Positions 5,928 through 10,344 of a DNA stretch of 10,344 bases are shown in pieces; positions within the stretch are counted from its first letter, which is position 1; each line of letters starts with the position of its first letter. Source of the stretch: an uncultured Collinsella sp. GTDB lineage: Bacteria; Actinomycetota; Coriobacteriia; Coriobacteriales; Coriobacteriaceae. Both the position numbers and the translations under genes were made by a program. Where the stretch lies: the NCBI GenBank assembly GCA_958407555.1, contig CATYJC010000059.1, positions 1 to 10,344 on the forward strand, written 5' to 3'. A model generated the notes under the pieces. That model had not been told where the DNA came from. It did no database searches and saw only the letters and a program-made list of their open reading frames with translations.

Positions 5928-6248
5928 ATGGCGTCTGAGGGCTTTTTTGAGCAGGTGTATGAGGTGGTCGAGCAGATCCCCGAGGGGATGGTCGCCACGT
6001 ACGGTCAGGTGGCGCTGCTCGCCGGTCGCGCGCGAAGTGCACGCTATGTGGGGTATGCGCTGCATAGCAACCCACGCCCTGGTCAAATTCCCTGTCATCG
6101 CGTGGTGTTTGCCGACGGCCGTATCTGTGAGGGCTTTGCCTTTGGCGGTCCCGATGCTCAGCGCGAGCTCTTAATGGGGGAGGGCGTGGCGTTTATCGAT
6201 CCCATGCACGTCGACTTGGCCGCCTGTCGCTGGCCAGCTGGACTCTAA
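5928..6248 (+). CDS. MGMT-family protein (compact DNA alkyltransferase, ATL-sized)
   Basis: The 106-residue protein consists only of the DNA-binding/active-site domain of O6-alkylguanine-DNA alkyltransferase. It has TYGQVALLAG (24-33) with the conserved Tyr25, the helix SARYVGYAL (37-45) with the candidate Arg finger Arg39, the asparagine-containing HSNP turn, and the active-site motif IPCHRVV (54-60) with Cys56. Alkyltransferase-like ATL proteins of this size usually have Trp at that position and only flag lesions, whereas the Cys here would permit alkyl transfer. The N-terminal domain of Ada/Ogt is absent. I chose the ATG at 5928 because AAGGGAG lies 6 nt before it; the same frame stays open upstream through the inverted repeat, and in-frame ATGs there (5898, 5907) lack a good ribosome site. 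Confidence 0.85.
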   Translation: MASEGFFEQVYEVVEQIPEGMVATYGQVALLAGRARSARYVGYALHSNPRPGQIPCHRVVFADGRICEGFAFGGPDAQRELLMGEGVAFIDPMHVDLAACRWPAGL

Positions 6249-6264
6249 CAGTTCTGCCGTGGCC

Positions 6265-6305
6265 AAAACCACCACAAAGGTGCCTGTCCCCCTTGTGGTG
6301 GTTTT
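6265..6305 (+). repeat. REP-like palindrome, family A copy 3, after the MGMT gene
   Basis: The arms are AAAACCACCACAAAG and CCTTGTGGTGGTTTT, with one A-C mismatch near the loop, and the loop is the same GTGCCTGTCCC as copy 2. It starts 16 bp after the MGMT stop codon and ends in TTTT, so it could act as a terminator in either direction. Confidence 0.86.
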
Positions 6306-6394
6306 CCGTTGTAGGTTTACCGGGGCTAACTTATGGAGAAGGTGTGGCGGCGCATATTGACGCAAGAAAGTAAACCACGGTGAACTATATTGTA

Positions 6395-6538
6395 TTCAGC
6401 AACGGAGCAGGCATTAGGCGATGAAAAAGCCTGCCCTGTTGAGTTTGATTCGCATTCCTCCCCTCTGTGCGATTCAACGGTGTACTTCGGGAACGGGCCC
6501 GCTGGCAACTGACTGCCGGCGGGCCCGTTCCTGTTTAT
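6395..6538 (+). ncRNA. Candidate small RNA with three hairpins and a pyrimidine-rich loop
   Basis: No credible protein is encoded here, yet three successive stems occur on the plus strand. CAACGG-A-GCAGGC (6400-6412) pairs with GCCTGC-C-CTGTTG (6429-6441). TTGATTCGCA (6445-6454) pairs with TGCGATTCAA (6468-6477) with one mismatch and exposes the loop TTCCTCCCCTCTG. A terminator-like hairpin closes the unit at 6490-6531. A TATATT at 6386-6391 could be a -10, but I find no good -35. The CCTCC-type loop is complementary to Shine-Dalgarno sequences, a feature of several trans-acting small RNAs in Gram-positive bacteria. The existence and strand of the transcript are inferred. Confidence 0.4.
6490..6537 (+). 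terminator. Strong GC-rich terminator-like hairpin
   Basis: GGAACGGGCCCGC (6490-6502) and GCGGGCCCGTTCC (6519-6531) are perfectly complementary. Pairing continues inward through a T-G pair and GGCA/TGCC to a 6-nt loop, giving 18 continuous pairs. The following tract, TGTTTATC, is only moderately T-rich. It may end the candidate small RNA, or back up the MGMT terminator. Confidence 0.5.
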
Positions 6539-6578
6539 CGGGGGAGTGCGGTGGCCGGAGCCGAACCGGTCGGGCAAC

Positions 6579-6606
6579 AAAAAAGGCGGACGCCGTAGCG
6601 TCCGCC
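6579..6606 (-). terminator. Intrinsic terminator of trpS
   Basis: On the minus strand a perfect 9-bp stem (GGCGGACGC and GCGTCCGCC, loop TACG) is followed directly by TTTTTT. It lies 35 bp beyond the trpS stop codon and is a textbook Rho-independent terminator. Confidence 0.92.
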
Positions 6607-6641
6607 CTATAGCAATCGAAAGCTCAAGCCAGCAGATCGGT

Positions 6642-7691
6642 CTAGTACACCATGCCCATGGCGTCCCGAACCTCGGCCAGGGTCTGCTCGGCGATCTCGT
6701 TGGCGCGACGGTTGCCCTCGTGCAACACGTCCTTCACATAGTCCAGATCGTTCTCGTAGCGCTGGCGACGCTCGCGGATCGGCGCGAAGTACTCGTTGAC
6801 GGCCTCGGTCACGTACTTCTTGAGCTGGCCGGAGCCGCCCATGCCAATCTCCTCGGCAATCTCGACCTCGGAACGGCCGGTGCAGATGGCGGCCGTCGAA
6901 AGCAGGCCGGACACGCCGGGACGGTTCTCCGGATCGAACGTGATCATGCGCTCGGAATCGGTCTGGCTCTTCTTGATGCGCTTGGCCGTCTCCTCGGCGG
7001 TCATCGAGATGTTGATGGCGTTGCCGTAGCTCTTGCTCATCTTGCGACCGTCCAGGCCGGGCAGCAGCGGGGTCTCGGACAGCAGCGCATCGACCTCGGG
7101 GAACACCTTGCCGTAGCGGTTGTTAAAGCGGCGGGCGATGGTGCGGGTGAGCTCGATGTGCGGCAGCTGGTCGCGGCCGACGGGCACCACATTGCCCTTG
7201 CAGAACAGGATGTCGCAGGCCTGGTGCACCGGGTAGGTGAGCAGAAGGCCGGTGAGCTCGTGGCCCGAGGCCTCCATCTCGGCCTTAACCGTGGGGTTGC
7301 GCGCCAGCTCGGCCTCGGACACCAGCGACAGGAACGGCAGCATGAGCTGGTTTGCGGCGGGCACGGCGGAGTGCGCGTAGATCATGGTCTTGTCGGGGTC
7401 GATACCGCAGGCAAGGTAGTCCATGACCATGTTGTACACGTTGTCCTGGATATGCTCGGTGGTGTCGCGGTCGGTGATGACCTGGTAGTCGGCGATGAGC
7501 ACGTTGGTCTTGGCGCCCATGTTCTGCAGCTCGACGCGGCCCTTGAGGGTGCCGAAGTAGTGGCCCAGGTGCAGACGGCCGGTGGGGCGGTCGCCGGTAA
7601 GCATGGTGAACTTCTCGGGTGTCTTGGCCAGGCCCTCGCGAATGGCGTTGCTCTTTTGCAGCGCGACTTCGTAGCTGTTCTCGTTTGGCAT
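6642..7691 (-). CDS. trpS: Tryptophanyl-tRNA synthetase
   Basis: This class I synthetase charges tRNA(Trp) with tryptophan. The 349-residue protein shows the HIGH-type motif TGDRPTGRLHLGH (32-44), the DYQVITD region (68-74), HQACDILFC (156-164), PVGRDQLPHIELTR (170-183) and the KMSKS loop GRKMSKSYGN (215-224), all in the expected order and spacing. The ATG at 7691 has TTAGGAG 6 nt upstream; an in-frame ATG 30 bp earlier would place that site inside the coding region. It is a single gene with its own terminator, lying 138 bp downstream of the WecA-like gene on the same strand. That gap shows no clear terminator. No T-box core is visible upstream of trpS. Confidence 0.96.
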   Translation of the reverse strand: MPNENSYEVALQKSNAIREGLAKTPEKFTMLTGDRPTGRLHLGHYFGTLKGRVELQNMGAKTNVLIADYQVITDRDTTEHIQDNVYNMVMDYLACGIDPDKTMIYAHSAVPAANQLMLPFLSLVSEAELARNPTVKAEMEASGHELTGLLLTYPVHQACDILFCKGNVVPVGRDQLPHIELTRTIARRFNNRYGKVFPEVDALLSETPLLPGLDGRKMSKSYGNAINISMTAEETAKRIKKSQTDSERMITFDPENRPGVSGLLSTAAICTGRSEVEIAEEIGMGGSGQLKKYVTEAVNEYFAPIRERRQRYENDLDYVKDVLHEGNRRANEIAEQTLAEVRDAMGMVY

Positions 7692-7829
7692 GATTGCTCC
7701 TAACGTATATTCATGGGTCAAGATGATAACGCGTTTATTGGAGGGGCGGGAGGGGAGGCGGCTTGCGCGCTGGGTGCGGCCCGGCTGCGCTTGGTCAGCG
7801 GCGCCGGGGCATATCCTCGGCAGCTTATC

Positions 7830-9029
7830 CTAGAGCTTGTGGTGGCGCTCTTCTTTACGTTCCTCGGCCGCCTGCTCCTCCTGCTTAAAAGCGGGGTCGT
7901 CGGGGGTTACCAGCTCGTCCTCGTGCGTGCGCTTGTTGTAATGGTGACGCAGCACGGGCTCAAACAGGTGCAGGTGCTTGGCGAAGGCCGCCGAGCCAAT
8001 GGCGAGCACGGTAAAGATGAGCACGCGCATGGGGACCTCGACCTGATTGATGGCGGCGGCGCCGGCCGAAAGCAAAATGCACCAGGCGTAGATGAGCAGT
8101 ACGGCCTGCTTTTGGTTGTAGCCCTCTTGAATGAGACGATGGTGGATGTGACCCTTGTCGGCCTGCCCGATGCTAATGTGGGCGCGCTTGCGGCGCACGA
8201 TGGCGCTGAACGTATCGATGATGGGCACGCCGGCCACGATGAGCGGGATGATGAGCGAGGTAAGCGCAGCGGTGCGGCTCACGTTGAGCAGCGAGATGGA
8301 ACCCAGCGCAAAGCCCAGAAGCAGCGACCCCGAGTCGCCCAAGAAGATGCTCGCGGGGTTGAAGTTATAGCGCAAGAAGGCGAGGCAAGAGCCAAAGAGC
8401 GCGATAGAGAGCGCGGCAGCGTCGATGCGGCCCGAGAGCGCGGCGACCGAAAACATCGTGAACGACGCGATGCCGCAGATGCCCGTGGCCAGACCGTCGA
8501 GGCCGTCGATAAGGTTGATGATGTTGGTGAACGCCACCAGGTAGACAATGGTGATGGGGTAGGCGAGCCAGCCGAGCATGATCTCGCCAGGAGCAAACGG
8601 GTTGACGATGACGCCGATGCGCAGGCCGCCCACGCAGGCGATGAGTGCGGCGAGGGCCTGGCCGGCCAGCTTTTGCTTGGGCTTGAGCTGGTAGACGTCG
8701 TCGATCACGCCGGTCACAAAGATGACGGTAAAAGAAAGCGCAAGTATGGGGTAGCTGATGTGCAGACGGGGGTGGGGCACCAAAACGGGCGGCCAGCCCA
8801 GGTACCAGGTGCCCAGGATGTGAACAATGCAGGCGACGACGAGGCCCAAAAAGACCGCCGTGCCACCCATGCGCGGGATGGGCTTAGTGTTGATGCGGCG
8901 CTTGGAAGGATAGTCGACGGCGTCGAGCTTGATTGCCAGGCGCTTGACCAGGGGCACCGTAAGGAAGGTCGTGATAAAAGCCGCGACCGCCACGCATAGG
9001 TACGGTATGAAGCTCGTGGAGGAAGCCAT
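7830..9029 (-). CDS. Undecaprenyl-phosphate sugar-1-phosphate transferase, WecA/TagO (MraY-like) family
   Basis: This integral membrane enzyme is expected to transfer a HexNAc-1-phosphate, normally GlcNAc-1-P from UDP-GlcNAc, to undecaprenyl phosphate, the first step of wall-polymer or surface-glycan synthesis. Family motifs are present in order: RRINTKPIPRMGG (44-56), the Mg-binding GVIDDVYQLKPKQK (107-120), the catalytic NLIDGLDGLA (172-181), IFLGDSGSLLLG (228-239), and the cytoplasmic GHIHHRL (293-299) typical of WecA/TagO rather than MraY. About ten membrane segments separate them. The last ~35 residues are charged and glutamate-rich. I chose the ATG at 9029 (399 residues), at the first membrane segment, though its ribosome site (GGCGG) is weak. 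A GTG at 9077 would add 16 residues but lies almost at the predicted transcript start. Confidence 0.9.
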   Translation of the reverse strand: MASSTSFIPYLCVAVAAFITTFLTVPLVKRLAIKLDAVDYPSKRRINTKPIPRMGGTAVFLGLVVACIVHILGTWYLGWPPVLVPHPRLHISYPILALSFTVIFVTGVIDDVYQLKPKQKLAGQALAALIACVGGLRIGVIVNPFAPGEIMLGWLAYPITIVYLVAFTNIINLIDGLDGLATGICGIASFTMFSVAALSGRIDAAALSIALFGSCLAFLRYNFNPASIFLGDSGSLLLGFALGSISLLNVSRTAALTSLIIPLIVAGVPIIDTFSAIVRRKRAHISIGQADKGHIHHRLIQEGYNQKQAVLLIYAWCILLSAGAAAINQVEVPMRVLIFTVLAIGSAAFAKHLHLFEPVLRHHYNKRTHEDELVTPDDPAFKQEEQAAEERKEERHHKL

Positions 9030-9086
9030 GAATCGATAAACCGCCAAGCGTCGAAGGAAAAGGTCAAAGGATGCCACGCCGCAAAG

Positions 9087-9115
9087 GGTATAGCTGATCC
9101 ATGATACTCGACCAA
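9087..9115 (-). promoter_or_regulatory. Candidate promoter TTGGTC-N17-TATACC for the WecA-like gene
   Basis: On the minus strand TTGGTC (9110-9115) and TATACC (9087-9092) are exactly 17 bp apart, and initiation near 9080 would give a leader of about 50 nt to the ATG at 9029. The hexamers match consensus only partly (3/6 and 4/6). Confidence 0.35.
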
Positions 9116-9261
9116 GGAGGGTGTGAGGAATTGCACGGGGCGATAATCACGCGCTTACCAGATATTCGAGTGATAGTGGGGTTCCGCCTAGTGCCTTTTG
9201 GGGATCATGGCGGGATTTGCAATGGCGATTTTCGGCAAAAGAAAACCACCCCCCACGTTAC

Positions 9262-9289
9262 GAAAATGAACCCACCTAAAACAGGTGGG
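9262..9289 (-). terminator. Terminator-like hairpin at the 3' end of the intergenic RNA candidate
   Basis: On the minus strand CCCACCT and AGGTGGG form a perfect 7-bp stem with a GTTTT loop, followed by TTCATTTTCG. The plus-strand side has no T-run, so the signal points to minus-strand transcription. Confidence 0.55.
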
Positions 9290-9443
9290 TGCCCTCATCG
9301 ACTGTTCCAGCGTCCTTAACAACGAAGGATACCTGTACTAGGTACGACTGTGTGGGCTCCCTAAATAAACGCGACGGTTCACCCAGTTGCTCCGCGGGGG
9401 GCGGAATACCTACATCATAAAACGGCACTTTGTGGATTCCAGT
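9262..9443 (-). ncRNA. Structured intergenic RNA candidate of about 180 nt, possibly 6S-like
   Basis: The minus strand from about 9443 to 9262 has a TGTAAT -10-like hexamer just upstream (9450-9455) and an intrinsic-terminator hairpin at its end. Inside are several compatible pairings: GTGCC with GGCAC (outer), TTCC-GC with GC-T-GGAA, AGCAAC with GTTGTT, ACTGGGTG with CACACAGT (one mismatch), and a local hairpin TACCT-AGTAC-AGGTA. No convincing ORF exists. The size, outer pairing, loose centre and terminal stems recall 6S RNA (ssrS), which binds RNA polymerase, but I cannot confirm this by eye. It could instead be a long attenuated leader of the WecA-like gene, whose own promoter appears to lie farther downstream. 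Confidence 0.42.
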
Positions 9444-9444
9444 C

Positions 9445-9473
9445 TTGACATTACAAAAATCGTGTCGGACGAT
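9445..9473 (+). promoter_or_regulatory. Candidate promoter TTGACA-N17-GACGAT for the radical SAM gene
   Basis: A consensus -35 (TTGACA, 9445-9450) is followed at 17 bp by a poor -10, GACGAT (9468-9473). Alternatives shifted by 2-3 bp are no better. It overlaps the minus-strand TGTAAT (9450-9455), so the two divergent promoters would share DNA. Confidence 0.35.
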
Positions 9474-9556
9474 TACGGCGCCTTGGGCTCGAGCCGTCTG
9501 TGCGGTTGGCCCTTTTGCGTTTGAGCTGCTGAATCGTTGTTTTGGAGCATGTTTTT

Positions 9557-10344
9557 ATGCCGACGTCGTTGACCGAACTTTTTTCGCCCGCCTGCCATTT
9601 GTGTCCGCGCCGCTGCGGTGCGGCGCGCGATGAGGGCGCGCACGGCGTATGCGGTGCTAACGACACGCTCAAGGTGGCCCGCGCCGCGCTTCATATGTGG
9701 GAGGAGCCGCCTATCTCGGGCGAGGCCGGTTCGGGCACAATCTTCTTTAGCGGCTGCTCGCTCAAATGCGTCTATTGTCAGAACCACGAGATCTCGACGG
9801 GCAATTTTGGGCTTGAGATTTCGCCCGAGCGTCTGGTCGAGATTATGTTGGAGCTGCAGGACCAGGGTGCGAACAATATTAATCTGGTGACGGCGACGCA
9901 CTACGCGCACCTGCTGCCGGTTACGATTGCCGCGGCACGGGCGCGCGGGCTGGTCATCCCAATCGTCTACAACACGAGCGGTTATGAGCGTGCGAGTGCC
10001 GTGTCGGCGCTCGGCGATCTGGTCGATGTGTGGCTTACCGACTTTAAATATGCCGATGCGGCGCTTGCGCAGTCGCTCTCCCACATTAAGGATTACCCGC
10101 GTGTGGCCGTGTCGGGCCTGGCTCAGATGGCGCGCGAAATTGAGCGCCGCGGGGGAGAGCTGGTGGACGAGGACGGGCTCATGAAGCGCGGCATGATCGT
10201 GCGCCATCTGGTACTGCCGGGACATGCAGACGATTCGTGTCGCGTGCTGGACCTGGTGTGGCAGACGGTGGGCGATGTGCCGATCTCGGTCATGAACCAG
10301 TACACGCCCAATGCGCTCATGCGCGAGCAGGGCGGCGACCTGGC
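9557..10344 (+). CDS. PflX-type radical SAM protein (pyruvate formate-lyase activating enzyme-like), 3' end outside window
   Basis: The frame is open for 262 codons to the window edge. An N-terminal Cys cluster CHLCPRRC (13-20) with Cys32 precedes the radical SAM motif GCSLKCVYCQN (66-76; Cys67, Cys71, Cys74 as CxxxCxxC), which binds a 4Fe-4S cluster and SAM. Later family blocks include GANNINLVTATHY (104-116), IPIVYNTSGYE (134-144), DVWLTDFKYAD (157-167) and VRHLVLPG (215-222). This pattern is that of the COG1313/PflX group, described as putative PFL-activating enzymes; the true glycyl-radical partner is unknown and none is visible here. I chose the ATG at 9557 because GGAG lies 9 nt upstream. 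The expected full length is roughly 290-320 residues, so only the C-terminus is missing. Confidence 0.9.
   Translation, partial: MPTSLTELFSPACHLCPRRCGAARDEGAHGVCGANDTLKVARAALHMWEEPPISGEAGSGTIFFSGCSLKCVYCQNHEISTGNFGLEISPERLVEIMLELQDQGANNINLVTATHYAHLLPVTIAAARARGLVIPIVYNTSGYERASAVSALGDLVDVWLTDFKYADAALAQSLSHIKDYPRVAVSGLAQMAREIERRGGELVDEDGLMKRGMIVRHLVLPGHADDSCRVLDLVWQTVGDVPISVMNQYTPNALMREQGGDL

Noticed and set aside
6413..6457. 13-codon minus-strand peptide MRIKLNRAGFFIA preceded by a GGGGAGG sequence
   Set aside because: The apparent ribosome site is almost adjacent to the ATG and no minus-strand gene follows, so a leader-peptide role has no target.
6421..6612. Small plus-strand ORF beginning MKKPALLSL
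   Set aside because: It reads through the strong hairpin at 6490-6531 and through the trpS terminator, and has only a weak ribosome site.
6546..7703. 385-codon plus-strand frame opposite trpS
   Set aside because: It is antisense to trpS, begins inside its terminator region, and has a His/Val/Gly/Leu-biased sequence typical of a shadow frame.
7713..8999. 428-codon plus-strand frame opposite the WecA-like gene
   Set aside because: It is antisense to a clear membrane enzyme, with Arg/Asp/Gly-rich composition and no domain.
9241..9257. AAAACCACC fragment resembling the left arm of the family A repeat
   Set aside because: Only nine bases match, with no loop or right arm, so it is as likely chance as a remnant.
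9101..9319. 72-codon plus-strand ORF in the divergent intergenic region
   Set aside because: It has no ribosome site at its start, no recognisable domain, and overlaps the structured RNA candidate on the other strand.
1..10344. CRISPR array, tRNA, rRNA or insertion-sequence transposase
   Set aside because: I found no regularly spaced direct repeats, no TTCGA-type T-arm with cloverleaf context, and no transposase-like reading frame.

Overview
The window looks like a chromosomal segment of a high-GC Gram-positive gut bacterium of the Coriobacteriia, most likely Collinsella or a close relative. This is inferred from GC-rich third codon positions, housekeeping genes interleaved with many palindromic intergenic repeats, and repeat sequences (AAAACCACCACAAAG hairpins, TGATCC...GGATCA units) that I associate with that group. 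No search was run.

Layout. 1-1277 (minus) is the 5' part of a polysaccharide flippase-like membrane protein. 1278-1575 is a divergent control region with two palindromes. 1576-3246 (plus) is ATP-dependent PEP carboxykinase, pckA. 3262-3433 holds a palindromic repeat, a promoter and a short structured RNA or leader ending in a terminator-like hairpin. 3474-4193 (plus) is a stand-alone B3/B4 (PheT editing-like) protein. 4367-4816 is a MarR regulator and 4936-5790 a DegV/FakB-type fatty-acid-binding protein. A 90-bp inverted repeat follows, then a compact MGMT-like alkyltransferase at 5928-6248 (plus). 6265-6606 carries another repeat, a possible small RNA on the plus strand, and the trpS terminator on the minus strand. 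trpS (6642-7691) and a WecA/TagO-type phosphoglycosyltransferase (7830-9029) are on the minus strand. 9030-9556 is a 527-bp divergent intergenic region that appears to encode a minus-strand structured RNA of about 180 nt, possibly 6S-like. 9557 to the end (plus) is a PflX-type radical SAM protein, cut by the window edge.

How the parts relate. The protein genes are mostly separately transcribed housekeeping functions: gluconeogenesis, tRNA charging and quality control, lipid handling, DNA alkylation repair and envelope polysaccharide synthesis. The flippase and the WecA/TagO enzyme both belong to undecaprenyl-linked glycan pathways but are about 6.5 kb apart. The less ordinary content is between the genes. 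Four REP-like palindromes each sit 13-28 bp after the stop codon of a plus-strand gene, where they look able to act as terminators. Three intergenic stretches are structured and resemble small RNAs or leaders. I see no transposase gene, CRISPR array, tRNA or rRNA, and no obvious defence or biosynthetic cluster.
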